DNA of 64,000 bases from Sistotremastrum niveocremeum HHB9708 (lineage: Eukaryota; Basidiomycota; Agaricomycetes; Sistotremastrales; Sistotremastraceae), in NCBI GenBank assembly GCA_001630475.1, contig KV419401.1, positions 186,001 to 250,000 of the forward strand. The letters are read 5' to 3'. Position 1 is the stretch's first letter. Each line of letters begins with the position of its first letter. A program made the translations under genes and the position numbers. Below, in pieces: positions 46,277-59,244 of the stretch. A model generated the notes under the pieces. The model was given only the letters and a program-made list of their open reading frames with translations, was not told the origin of the DNA and searched no databases.

Positions 46277-48170
46277 ATGCACATCATCGAAATAATTCTC
46301 TCTTCTCTATTAACGTCTTTGGTGTCTAGTTCTCAGTCTCCTCTGCAGGACCAATGGTCTCAACCCAACCTGACGACTCTGAGCTTATTATCTCTAACGG
46401 AAGAACATTACACCCTTCTCGAACACCCTCAGTTCAAGTCTCATTCTGTGAGGATTCGTAAAGCTCCCTCCGGATTCTGTGATCCAACAGTCGCTAAATA
46501 TACGGGGTATATCGATACAAGTGCCGCTCGTCATATCTTCTTCTATTTCTTCGAGTCGAGGCGTTCTCCTGATACTGACGACGTTATACTCTGCGGCCCT
46601 GGATGTTCCAGTGCAATGGGGTTGTTCATGGAGTTGGGTCCGTGTAGGATTGAGGATGAGAGTGGACCTAAATCAAACCCATATTCTTGGAACGAGAAGG
46701 CGAATATCTTCTTCATTGATCAGCCAGCCGGTACGCAGACACAGCTCCATTATATGACAGCATACCGTCTCATCTATTATAACAGGCGTCGGTTTCAGTT
46801 GTACGGAATATGGTGAATCCATCAGCTCGACGGAAGAGGCAGCGGAGGATATTGTGGCTTTTCTTGCCATTTTCTTCGAGACATTCAGTGAATTCAAAGG
46901 CCGTGCCTTTCATCTTTCCGGGGAGTCGTATGCTGTTGGTTGCTCTTCAGCCACATAGACTATCCTTCACATTCATCCCAGGGTCGTTACCTACCCCTCT
47001 TCGGTGCTGCAATACTCGATCACAATCCGAGATTGAGAGCGGCCGGCTTGGAGCCAATAAACCTGCGAAGCATCATGATAGGAAACGGCTGGACAGATGT
47101 GTACATGTATGTAATTTATAGATATGTTTACTACATATGATGACAGCTTTTAGGATGATTCCCTCTCTATACGACGTAGTGTGCACCCCAGCGTCTGTCG
47201 ATCCGTTCTTCGACATCTCAACCTGTGTTCGCATGAAAACCATTGTGGGTCAGAACAACCTTGAAAATGGTCCTCGTTCAAGTCACGGTCGACTGCTAGC
47301 TTCCCAAATGCATGGAGTGGCTCCGAGAATCTTGTGTTGACACATTTGACAAGATTTCATGTGCCGCGGCGTATCAATTTTGCGCTCGTGAACTGATGGG
47401 GCCGTTCTATGCCAAGGGTGGGTCATATTACTTTGTCTTATCAATTGCATAATCCGGTTCCTAACAGAGCGGAATCCTTATGACATGTCAAAGCCTTGCA
47501 CGAGAGGTACGAAACGCCTAGTGTGTCTCTGACTGCTGACTGACAACTACCTCAGAGGAATATAATACTACTTTGTGTTATCCTCAATCTCAGTCAGTTT
47601 CATATGGCACTCTTTACTCGTCGACAAGCTGTTCAACCGTATCCGGATAGACGCATCCGGAGCTATCTCGATCTTCCCGCAACAAAGAAACTTCTGGGCG
47701 TATCGCCTGTTCTAGACAACATCGCCTTCCAATCATGCAACATGGATCTGAACAAGGCGTTCATAGACAATATGGACAAACTCCGGGCACACACTGCGTA
47801 TTACCTCGAAAACCTACTTGATCGTGGAATTCGCATTCTGATCTATGTTGGGACCTATGACTGGATTGCTAACTGGGTCGGGAACGAACGAATGGTCGAT
47901 TCCTTAGAATGGCATGGGATGGATGACTTCAAGAAGCAGACTCTCAAGACGTGGAGCATTATCAATGGCCAAGGAACTTTGTCTCCGGCCGGAAGGGTGA
48001 AAAGTAGCGGATTGTTGACGTTTCTTACAATTGAGGGAGCAGGGCATATGGTTAGTGCCGCTTATACCGCTTCCTCAATACCCGTTGTCATCGTTGACCA
48101 GGTGCCATTGGACAAACCTATCGAGTCATTGGAAATGGTTGATCGCTGGTTGAAGGGTGATAGTTTTTAG
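46277..48170 (+). CDS. Serine carboxypeptidase, family S10, copy 2, with shortened substrate-binding motif
   Basis: First ATG is at 46277, giving signal peptide MHIIEIILSSLLTSLVSSSQ. The S10 order is kept: YTGYIDTSAARHIFFYFFES, FFIDQPAG, FHLSGESYAGRYLP (Ser), YVGTYDWIANWVGN (Asp) and GAGHMVPLDKPIESLEMV (His). But the oxyanion/substrate strand reads DDVILCGPGCSSAMG, where copies 1 and 3 have DDVILWTNGGPGCSSSMG-like sequence: nine bases, Thr-Asn-Gly, are gone and Trp has become Cys. In yeast carboxypeptidase Y this segment binds the substrate carboxylate and forms the oxyanion hole. Frame is otherwise open, and the intron matching the GC-AG one in copy 1 has a GT donor. The product may fold but be weak or changed in activity. 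Confidence 0.85.
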
Positions 48171-48459
48171 AATTATCAGAAGAAATTGCGATGGCAGTTG
48201 TTTTGTGTATAGTAAAACTAATTTTACCCAAGAAGAACCGTTGAACTGACCCTCATTCGTCCGACAAGAGAGTGACTCGGATAGTGAGAGTAGTAAGTTA
48301 CATCCCGCGTGCTTGGAATTTCTTTTGTGAAGCGGCGGACTCGCCGTGCCGGGCGTCCGGCATCCCATGCGCATCAGCATATGCCACCAACAGCATCAAT
48401 GCATTCGATAGCTATCTCGTGGGAGGCGGTGGCTCTCTCAGCATCGACCACCACTTATC

Positions 48460-50357
48460 ATGCGTTTCTGGCCAGTAATCGTTGACCTCGCCTTCCTGGC
48501 TCTGGTCCATGGATTCCAGATTCCCTTCCAGGAGCGTGAATCTGGCTACAACTTCACAACACTGAGCTTATCTGCCCTTCCGAGCGACTCATTCACCGTT
48601 CTCGAGCATCCGCATTTCAAAGATCATTCTGTTCGGATAAGAAGGACGGCCTCCGAGTTCTGTGATCCTTCGGTGGCATCCTACACCGGCTACATCGATA
48701 CGTCCGCTGCGCGTCACATCTTCTTCTACTTTTTCGAATCTAGAAGCTCTCCGGAAACAGACGACGTGATCTTGTGGACCAATGGCGGTCCCGGATGCTC
48801 AAGCTCGTTGGGCTTGTTCATGGAGTTGGGGCCATGTCGAATTGATGATGGAAATGGAACAAAAGTGAACCCTCATTCGTGGAACGAGAACGCGAACATT
48901 TTCTTCATCGATCAACCTATAGGTGAGTCACGAAAGGCTGTGATAGCCTTATACTCATTGTTCTTCAGGTGTGGGGTTCAGCTATGCAGATTATGGAGAG
49001 ACTGTCTTCACGACCGAGGAGGCCGCTCAAGACATCGCTGCCTTTGTTGCCATCTTCTTTGAGACTTTCAGCCAATTCAAAGGACGCCCTTTCCATCTCT
49101 CTGGCGAGTCTTATGGTGTAAGTTCTCATCTGTTAACACATCTCAGCGTAGTTTTGGAACTCACCGACCCGAATATGTCAACAGGGAAGGTACCTTCCTG
49201 TCTTTGGTGCAGCTATATGGGACCAAAATACGCACCTTGTTGCTGCGGGCCTTGAGCCCATCAATCTGAAGAGTCTCTTGATCGGAAACGGCGTCACCGA
49301 CGAGTTCAGGTGAGATTCACGACCAACGAATACGGGCTCCATGACTTATAGGGCTTAGAATGATACCCTCGTATTATGAGATGCAATGCACGCCAGCATC
49401 TGTAGACCCAGTGCTCGACATATCATCGTGCATCACGATGAAGACCGCCGTACGTTTCTTTGTCCTCCTCATCAGACACCCTATATAATCCGCCTGTACA
49501 GCTTCCAAGGTGCCAGAAATGGCTAAAGGAGTCTTGCTTGGATTCATTCGATACCATATCGTGTTCTGCTGCTTACAGTTTCTGCTCAACACACTTGATG
49601 GCCCCCTTGGAGGCCACTGGTACGTCATGATTTGCTCGGCATTCGGCTGTGCGCTCATAGTGGTTGTAGGGAGAAACCCGTATGATATCTCCAAACCATG
49701 TGAAGGTGAAGCTTCTCCTTTGTCGCAATATTCCGCTTCATTGACATCCATTGCAGATAGGAGTGCTTTGTGCTACCCTGTAACGAAGTTCGTGAGAATC
49801 CTCCGCGTTTCCGATTTTACTCAGGACGCTGCCACAGGTACATTCGTGACTACCTCAACGACCCGGAGACCAGAAAACTGCTCGGAGTCTCACCCGCTCT
49901 CGAGAATGTTACCTTCTCCTCTTGCAACATGGCAGTTGGTGCAGGCTTCCGCTCAAACATGGATATAATCCGCGGACACACTCCATACTACCTCGAAAAT
50001 CTGCTCGATCGCGGGATCAAAGTGTTGATCTACGTGGGAACATATGACTGGATTTGCAATTGGGTCGGCAACGAAGCTATGGTTGATGCTTTGGAGTGGC
50101 ATGGAGCTTCGGATTTCAAAGACCAAAAATTGAAGGCTTGGAGTACCATCAAGGGCCAAGAGGTCTCTTCTCCCGCCGGGAAGGTCAAGAGCAGCGGCGG
50201 GCTTACGTTCCTTACGATTGAAGGTGCTGGTCACATGGTATGTACAGGTGTAATCTGACGGTCTACATCGCGCTGAACGATTGATTAGGTGCCTTATGAT
50301 AAGCCTGCCGAAGCCTTGGAAATGGTGACCAGGTGGGTTCATGGAGGCTCCTTCTAG
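48460..50357 (+). CDS. Serine carboxypeptidase, family S10, copy 3
   Basis: Starts 290 bp after copy 2 with signal peptide MRFWPVIVDLAFLALVHG. Motifs: ILWTNGGPGCSSSLGLFMEL, FFIDQPIG, FHLSGESYGGRYLPVFGAA (Ser; Gly replaces Ala), IGNGVTD, YVGTYDWICNWVGN (Asp) and GAGHMVPYDKPAEALEMV (His). All introns sit at the positions used in copies 1 and 2. The open frame after splicing and complete motifs suggest an active secreted or vacuolar carboxypeptidase. Divergence from copy 2 in the GESY neighbourhood and the Asp loop (ICNW against IANW) hints at a different preference. Confidence 0.9.
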
Positions 50358-50872
50358 CGACGGAAATGACAGGATGAAATCAAATTAAACAAATGCTTCC
50401 GCGCTATATATGCTATATATTGCGATCAAAGAATTGTACTCAATCGACTGTACACAACATCGACCCGTCTGATTCACTTTAAGCTGGTGAATGCGCTTTG
50501 CCGCCTGCATTGATGTCAGAGTGGTACCAGTATAACTGTATATACACAAATACGAAAACGAGGAAAAATTTGAGCGCTCCGTCGCTCAGGACAACTACAA
50601 CACACCAAGAGTGAAAGAAAAGGCGAAATAAAATAAGTTATGCAAAGGATGAGCGGGCGATAAAGCCGAAAGCCAAGAACGCTCCAAAACGAGTCGTAAT
50701 ATGCCATTTTTGAACAAGTGAGGGAGGGAACTGCCAGAACGGCGGCGGTATCAGGTCTACGACGAGGTGAACGAGGGAAAATATGCAGTGGATCGGGGTG
50801 GATGAATGGATGCGATCGCTCCTAGGGAACTGGCGGAAGTACGCGACGATGGAAGAAAGTACGAGGGAGGAA
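50358..50872. other. Intergenic, convergent 3' ends
   Basis: Between carboxypeptidase 3 and DIM1, both ending here. No supported gene. Confidence 0.5.
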
Positions 50873-52032
<1,160 letters not shown>

Positions 52033-52121
52033 CGTCAGAAACGAAAGTTTTGTCGGAGTTTGAACGCTTACTCAAAAAAAAATCTGGGAATTCGATTTTT
52101 CTTGTCTGAACGACGAGTAAG
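52033..52121. promoter_or_regulatory. Shared divergent promoter region of DIM1 and RPO41
   Basis: Only 89 bp lie between the two start codons, so core promoters and 5' UTRs of both genes must fit or overlap here. Includes an AT-rich run (CAAAAAAAAATCTGGGAATT) but no clear TATA. Confidence 0.55.
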
Positions 52122-55100
52122 ATGATCCCGGTGTCGCGCACGACGTCTACGAAGCATTTCTTCGTTGCTAGTCGTCGCAGCTCCAAAACTCTGCGATTCT
52201 ATGTTTCGCATTCAAAACAAGCAAAGGCACCAGCTACTGCGACTTCGCAGGTTTTGCCGTCCGCATACGACCTCCCCCCTTCCTTTACTCGACGAAAAGA
52301 CTTGGACGAAGAGCTGTATCCTCTGAAGTCGGTCACTGTTTCCGACTTTCTTCAAAGGCGGCCTTCGTACACGGTTCTTCCAACACCCACACCAGCAGAT
52401 GTCACGTCTGAATACGACTTCTACTTTACCGATTCACCCACACAGGAGTCATTGGCTGTCGTAGATGCATGTTTGCATGGTGGATACGACGTTCCCCGCG
52501 CCAAACTCATCTTTGATCGATTGCGAGTGCAGAAGAGAGGAGATGCTTCGCTCGATTCAAGACTCTACGATGCCATGCTCAATGCGTATCTTCTGCGGGC
52601 GGAAGTCGAAGAAAATGCTAGAGAAACCTGGGTCAGTGACTTCTGGCACTTGTTCGATGTTCTGGAGTCAGGAGAGGAAAAAGTCCAACCGACCCAGCGC
52701 ACTTATGCTCTTGCCTTTCTGGCATGGCTTCGCTACGGGCTGGACTCTCCTCGTCCCGTCAACAATATCCTCACTCGAAATCCCAAAGCCCTTCTAAAGT
52801 CTCTCGTCGCTCGTGACATCCCGGCCACAGCTGTCATGACAGACAAAGCCATCCCATCAGCGGATGACGCTCAGAATATTCTTCGACAAATTTCTCGTGC
52901 CGCTGTCGAGCTTGGTCACACGAGTGTCGTGCGAGAACTCGGCGTAGCTGAGATCCTTGCCACTCAAGCTATTGATCCACTCGAGAACATCCCAGAAGTG
53001 ACGCCTGTCCAAAAACTTGCCAAAACGAAAGAAATTCAGGAGCGCAACGAGGCGGAAGCCGCGACAGATCCCGAAGCCCTTATCCCTTTCAATCTCAATG
53101 CCTTGAGAAAACGTTTACGAGAGGCAACCGATGCACGAAGGCTCTTGTCGAATGATGCCACCGCGCGACAGCGTTTGCTAGAGGAGTCTGTATACGATGT
53201 TGCAGTGGAACGCTTCAAGCACGAGATGGAGGTCATCCGGAGTTTGGAACTTCCTATTGATGGTGCAATGCAGTCCGTTAAGAAGTGGATGTGGGACTGG
53301 CATGTCAAACTAGAGTTGAGATTGGTCCAGGAGTTGGAACGAATAAAAAATGAAGAAGAAGAGATGGGTGAGTTTATCGGCTTAGACTCTATTGATCGGG
53401 CATTTACTCATGTTCCCAGTGGACCGCAAGAAACACCAGGCCTTAACTCCCTTCCTCTCCCTTCTGACCCCCAAGAAACTTTCACTTATCGTCATTCTGG
53501 AAGTAATGCGCCTGCAGGGCTCGGGTGGAATCCAGCAAGGAATGAAGACCGCTCGAGCACTCCTCACGATTGGAAAGGCTGTCGAACTGGAATACAAAGC
53601 TGAAATGTGCAAGATCAACGGGATTGATATCCCGGAACACATTACTATCCGAACGAATGGTGCATTCTTCACTGCGCTAGGTTACAGACACCTCCACGAA
53701 CGACGAGTGGCGGCGAGGAAACAAATGGAGGATGCAGAAGACTGGACAGCGGAGTGGACGCAGAGCGTTAGAGCGCGGCTGGGAAGTATATTGGTTGATG
53801 CGTTGATGGATGTGGCTACAGTCACGAGGACTGCCACAGACCCTCGAACAGGCGAAGATATGTACGTCTTTGTAGTTTCATCCTTCGGGCTCCCACTGAT
53901 ACGTTCTCCCACAGCTTCGAGGAGCAGCCAGCATTCTTCCACACGTACGAATATGTCAGAGGGCATAAGTTGGGCGTGCTCAAGGTCAATCCCGTCGTCT
54001 CAGACCGATTCGCCCGGGATCCCGTTCGTGATACACTCCATCCACGTCATCTGCCAATGCTTGTCGCTCCCAAGCCTTGGCTAAGCCACGACCAGGGTGG
54101 TTACTACTTCAGCAAAAGTGCGTCATTATTCATAATATTCTCCTATGACTGATCACAGAGTGCATCCTTAAATAGGTCACGCCATGCGTTACAAAGACTC
54201 GAGAGAGCAGCAGGTCTACATGCGCGAAGCATCACAAGCCGGAAATGTGGAGCTGGTTTACGCAGGCCTCGACGTTCTTGGAAATACGCCCTGGAATATT
54301 AACCGAGATGTCTTCAACGTCGTTTTAGACGTTTGGAACTCTGGCAAGAAACTCGGCAAGATTCCTGCCGCTGTCCTGGAGATTGAGGAGCCCGTGAAGC
54401 CGGCGAACTACGATGCAGATCTGACAGCAAAATCAAATTATCTCGAGCGCATGAAGGCAGTACAGGTTGCGAAGGGAAATAACCATTCAGACCGGTGCAG
54501 TGTGAATTACAAAATTGAGATTGCACGCGCAGTAAGCAAATTCAATGACCCGAGATTGACAGTCGTAATCTAATCTGGTTTAGTTCCTTGGTGATACATT
54601 CTACTTCCCTCACAATGTGGATTTCCGTGGTCGAGCGTATCCCATGCCACCTCATTTGAATCACATTGGCGACGACTTAAGCAGAGGTCTTCTGAAATTC
54701 GGTGAATCGAAGCCACTAGGGGAGTCCGGGCTCCGTTGGCTCAAGATCCACTTGGCAAATCTTTACGGTTATGACAAAGCCAACTTTCAGGAACGTGTAG
54801 ACTGGGTCATGGAGCGCCTCGACGATGTCTATGATTCTGCTGAAAATCCCTTGACCGGCAGAGGATGGTGGCAGAATGCTGATGAGCCCTGGCAATGCTT
54901 GGCTACATGCATGGAACTTCGGAATGCGCTCATGTCACCGGATCCCCATGCTTTTGAGTCGTCATTACCTGTCCATCAGGATGGCACCTGCAATGGTCTC
55001 CAACATTATGCTGCCCTTGGCGGAGATATGGCTGGCGCCCAGCAGGTCAATCTCATGGAGACTGATCGACCGGCAGACGTGTATACCTATGTTGCTGATC

Positions 55101-56516
55101 TTGTGGAGAAGTTGACGGCAGAAGATGCGGCGAATGGAAACAAGTACGCTCTACTGTGTCAGGGAAAGATTTCGAGAAAGGTGGTCAAACAAACTGTCAG
55201 CCTCTATCTATGAAAGATCCGCGTACATATGTACTCACTTTCTTATGCAGGTCATGACGACTGTCTATGGCGTCACGTTCATTGGAGCTCGTGAACAGAT
55301 CCAGAAACAATTGAAGGACAGGGCTGATTTGCCCGCCGAAGAATGTTGGCCCCTAGCCAACTATATTGCGCAAAAGGTTCATAAATCATTATATCCTCGA
55401 GCTCCCCTTCTGAACTTTATTCTAGACCATGCATTGCATTGGCGACCTTTTCAAAGGCGCTAAAGACATCATGACTTGGTTGAACCTGGCCGCCCGTATT
55501 GTTTCTAAATCGACACCACGGGACAGGCTTGAAGCAATTTCAGCCCCTTCGGCCGTAGATAAGCCTGTCTATGCCGAGACCTTCACGAAGCGTCTTTCCA
55601 AGGAGTTAATGACGTCTGTGATCTGGACGACCCCTTTAGGCTTACCGATCGTACAACCATATCGGAAGACAAAGAGAAAGCAAATCATGACCGCGGTACA
55701 AACGGTCTATATTTCCGACCCCAATACTCCTTCCGAAGGTAAGAAAACCTCTAGAACTGATGAATATAGCATTGCTAACCTGTCCTTCAGTGAACTCAGT
55801 CAAGCAAGCCTCGGCTTTCCCCCCTAATTTCATCCACAGCCTTGATGCCACTCACATGATGCTGACTGCTCTTGAATGCAAGGTCTGTGTCACTGCAGAT
55901 GATGTCGGACAATCGCTGAATCCATAAACAGTCTAACAACATCACCTTCGCCTCAGTGCACGATTCATACTGGACGCACGCGTCATCGATCGATCAAATG
56001 TCTACTATCATCCGGGATACCTTCATCGCACTTCATTCATCAGACATTCTTGGCCGCTTGAGAGACGAGGTTTGTCATATTGCCCATCAGGCTCAATCGA
56101 AAGCTAACACCATTTAGATCCGGGAGCGCTATGCCGACTACTGGGTCCCTATACAAGTCATGAATTTGCCAAGAATGAAGATGCTCCTTACTAGCATGGG
56201 TGGCGAAGTCCCTGCTAGCAATGCTACAATCGGGAGACCCTCGAAAAGAGCTGCTTCGGCCCGAAAGAGGACATCTAAGAAGGCGAAAGCCGCCGAATCG
56301 GAGTCTCCGCTTGCACTTTCTGAGGGAGATGAGGCAGCTATGGAGGGTGAAGAGAAGCTCGCACTGCTTCCTGATGAATCGGCTCCGCCCCTACCCTCAG
56401 GACATTTCCCTTGGCAGAAGTCCTTCGTCAAGCTGATAGATACCTTACCGCCAATTCCTCAGAAGGGGGATTTCAAGATTGACAACATTCGACAATCCAA
56501 ATACTTCTTTTCATAG
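52122..56516 (+). CDS. RPO41: Mitochondrial DNA-directed RNA polymerase
   Basis: Begins [20 protein letters not shown], an Arg/Ser-rich mitochondrial presequence. The N-terminal region has PPR-like helices. The T7-like core includes [19 protein letters not shown] (early core helices), [20 protein letters not shown], motif [20 protein letters not shown] (catalytic Asp), motif [16 protein letters not shown] (catalytic Lys and Tyr) and motif [13 protein letters not shown] (second catalytic Asp), ending in [17 protein letters not shown]. The enzyme transcribes mtDNA and supplies replication primers. A variable insert near [15 protein letters not shown] precedes the C-terminal finger. Many short introns, all in frame. 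Confidence 0.92.
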
Positions 56517-56800
56517 ATTCAACCTCCACTCATTCGCATTTCTTTCCGTCCATCGTCCGCTCACCACTCATCGTAGATTATTGCATTATTCTCTTGCTTT
56601 GCTTTTTAACCCATCCCCTAGTAATTTCGTATTCGCATTCCCTGTTTCCTCCCTTGCACATCCTGTATTGTAGTTCACGGTCATATCTTGCAAAGGCTAA
56701 TCATAATTCAGCGCATTGGAATCAGAAGTCCGCGTAGTCAAAGGTTGATCTATGGTTCATCCATTTTATTGTGGCAGGACCAAAACGATGACAGACATGG

Positions 56801-57350
56801 TTAATGATGTGCCTCGCGTTTTGGCAAGTCCTGCTCTAAGAAAGCCAAAAATTCCTTCGCTCCCCCAGAAGTGCCTTCTTCGGCGGAGGTAACGGTAGTC
56901 GTCACTGACTCGGCCAGGTCTGGCTCCTCGGCGTCGTACTTGGACAGTTCGGCAGCCAGATCAGCAGGGACGGCGGGTGGCTTGGGAGGGGATGGGGCAG
57001 AGTAAGATTTCACAGCGCCGACGTGAGCATCCTTAGCCTGAATTACGAAAATTAGGATGCTGTAACTGGTTGCAAAGTCATAGCAGACGGACCTGGGGAG
57101 GTGGCTTGTAAGCTTTTAATTCTCTAAGGTACAAGTCCTGGACCAAGTCTGCAATTGAAATGCACAAGATGAGTTCCTTCAGATGGACTGGATAAATTTG
57201 AGGTAGGTACCCTTCCGTGACACCGCCGACGCTGAGATCAAACGGGCACCTCGGACGCGCGAGGCTTGTGAGATCTGATGAATATATTAGTACAGCTTTC
57301 CTTAAGCAATCGGATTGGCGACATACAGCTGATGCAGCGTGCTTAAGCAT
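56801..57350 (-). CDS. ATP14: Mitochondrial F1Fo ATP synthase subunit h
   Basis: Four exons starting at 57350. After MLKHAASA come SQASRVRGARLISASAVSRK, a presequence ending before DLVQDLYLRELKAYKPPPQ, then AKDAHVGAVKSYSAP and a Pro/Ala/Glu-rich acidic tail ending KREAHH. The DLVQDLYLxELKxYKPxP and AKDAHVGxVKxYSxP blocks are the hallmarks of subunit h, a peripheral-stalk component of ATP synthase at the inner membrane. Length (about 125 residues) fits. The start codon lies 66 bp from that of IF1 copy 1 on the other strand. Confidence 0.88.
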
Positions 57351-57415
57351 CGTCGAGGCCAGCGACACTCAAGGTTTTGGATAAACAAGACCAAACAAAC
57401 TAGCTCACTCATATC
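57351..57415. promoter_or_regulatory. Shared divergent promoter of ATP14 and IF1
   Basis: Sixty-five bases separate the two start codons. Both products belong to the ATP synthase system, so joint control is likely. No clear TATA box. Confidence 0.55.
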
Positions 57416-57880
57416 ATGCTTTCAACTCGTATTTCTGCTGTTCGAAGGGGTGTTGCTGTGGCGTCCAGACGTATGTACTCCGAAGGAAGCGTTGGTGGAG
57501 GCTCCCCAGGATTCAAGTGAGCCGTTTCTTCTTGACAGAATATAGTGTGCTGATGAGGTGTTGCCGGGAACAGCAAAAAGGAAAAGGCACATGAAGGCAA
57601 ACTCTCCTCCAGAGCAGCTTTGAAAGTATATCTCATGAGCAGCAATATTAGATCAATATGCTCGTCAACAAGAGCAGGCAGCTTTGAAAAAGTTGAGGGA
57701 CAGTGTACGTGTTGATCGATGACGTCGCGTTTCTCAGCTCATTTCGCCCATAGATTGCAGAGGCCAAGCAACATCTGGTATACAAGCACGCTTTATTGCA
57801 TTGAAGTCCCATGCTCACTGCCATTATAGGAAACCCTCCAAAAGCATGCTGAGGAGGCAGAGAAGAAGGTACAGAAGTAA
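57416..57880 (+). CDS. Mitochondrial ATPase inhibitor IF1, copy 1
   Basis: Exons give MLSTRISAVRRGVAVASRR (presequence), YSEGSVGGGSPGF, NKKEKAHEDQYARQQEQAAL, KKLRDSIAEAKQHLE and LQKHAEEAEKKVQK: the IF1 inhibitory helix followed by a coiled coil. IF1 binds F1 when the matrix is acidic and blocks ATP hydrolysis. The small exon ending CATGAAG is followed by GCAAAC, so that intron (57597-57651) is GC-AG; copy 2 has GT at this place. Complete, about 85 residues before processing. Duplicated as copy 2 about 490 bp downstream. Confidence 0.85.
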
Positions 57881-58369
57881 TAAGGGAAGAATTCAGCACG
57901 GCATACAGTAGACAGTGAGCATCGGTTTCATTCATATTCGATTACCTGACCGATGGACTACAAGTATCTTCTGTGTATCTCTTTATTTGAACAAAATAAG
58001 ACCATTCACTGCTCAATTGCCAATGCAATCTTCTCCATGAATCCTCGCAGCCCATGAAGACTCGGTCCCGTTCTTCGAATTTCCGTAACATATCGGACTG
58101 ATATGGAACACTCTTGTTCGACATCACACTTCTAGACCGCGGCACTGAGGGATTCGCTCAATCTCGCTCGCCAACAGGAAGCAAATGTCATTAGCGCCAA
58201 ACGGTCCCAGCCGGGAACCAGACTCCAGAAACGCCGAGACCAGGGCAAGGCTTCCGCTTACCATGATGCTTCATCTGGCGTAATCCACATCATGTGAGAG
58301 TGCCGACATCTTAAATACCGACCCCTTTCTCATGGTGAGGCTCCCCAACAACCACACCATCCACTTGAT
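57881..58369. other. Intergenic between the two IF1 copies
   Basis: About 490 bp, promoter region of copy 2. A minus-strand frame at 57942-58145 has no recognised content. Confidence 0.4.
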
Positions 58370-58870
58370 ATGTTATCAAAACGAGCAATAGCTTTGACCT
58401 TGCCCTATCTCAGATCTTCGGTACGACAGGTGCATCTGAAAACCGAAGGCAGCGTTGCGCAGTCCAAAGAATGGGGGTACGTGTCTGCAACGTGATGCCA
58501 GTCGTCGGAATTTGATCCGTTGCGTCTTAGATCGAAGGAGCGTGCACATGAAAGTATGCACTTATCTCTTTAGACATTGTCGAGACGACGTTGATTGTAT
58601 TAAGATCAATTTGCTCGACAGCGAGAAAAGGAGGAACTGCAGAAGTTGAAAGTGCAGGTATAGTCATGCTTCCCCTCATCGGTAAATCGCGACTGCTAAA
58701 CAAGGGATAGCTTCAGAAAGCCAAGGAAGCACTTGTAAGTAACCAGGGAACTTGACGTCTATGATTTCAGGATGTTGATATCAGTGCAGCATGAATTGGA
58801 GAAGCACGAGCAAGCATTACATAAATCTCATCAAGAACGATGGGACGTGAGCAAATGGGTTGGAGATTAA
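58370..58870 (+). CDS. Mitochondrial ATPase inhibitor IF1, copy 2 (diverged paralog)
   Basis: MLSKRAIALTLPYLRSSVRQ (presequence) and HLKTEGSVAQSKEWG splice to SKERAHENQFARQREKEELQ, then KLKVQLQKAKEALHELEKHE and QALHKSHQERWDVSKWVGD. The FARQREKEELQKLK stretch matches the inhibitory helix of copy 1 (YARQQEQAALKKLR), and intron positions agree. All exons keep frame. The C-terminal coiled coil is longer, so dimer form or pH response may differ. The small exon ends CATGAAA with a GTATGC donor. Confidence 0.75.
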
Positions 58871-59244
58871 ATGTGAAGTCTTAGTACGCCGGGCCTCGTT
58901 TCTACAGCTTGACTGTCACTGACTGGCCTTCTAGGTGTCCCGTATCATATCATGCGAGACCTAAGTTTTCACGGCCAGGCCCTCGACGAGTCGACGACCG
59001 ATGTTCCTGCAATGCTGCTATTCGGCTGCTGTGTAATCATATCATTTTTATTGCCAAAGCTCCCCTATATTTTTGAACGACCTACTCTCTTGTGTCTGTG
59101 CCGTTCCATGCTGCGCAAACGTGAATCAAGAAGAATCCAAACTATTGATTGAGGATGAAACATTATGAAGACATGGAACGTATTATACAACGGAGCGTAT
59201 AACCAGACGTGGTTCCTGGATGCAATCGTAGCGAAGGCGTCTGG
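58871..59244. other. Intergenic, convergent ends
   Basis: Between IF1 copy 2 and the first SUR7/PalI-like gene of the array. No supported gene. Confidence 0.45.
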
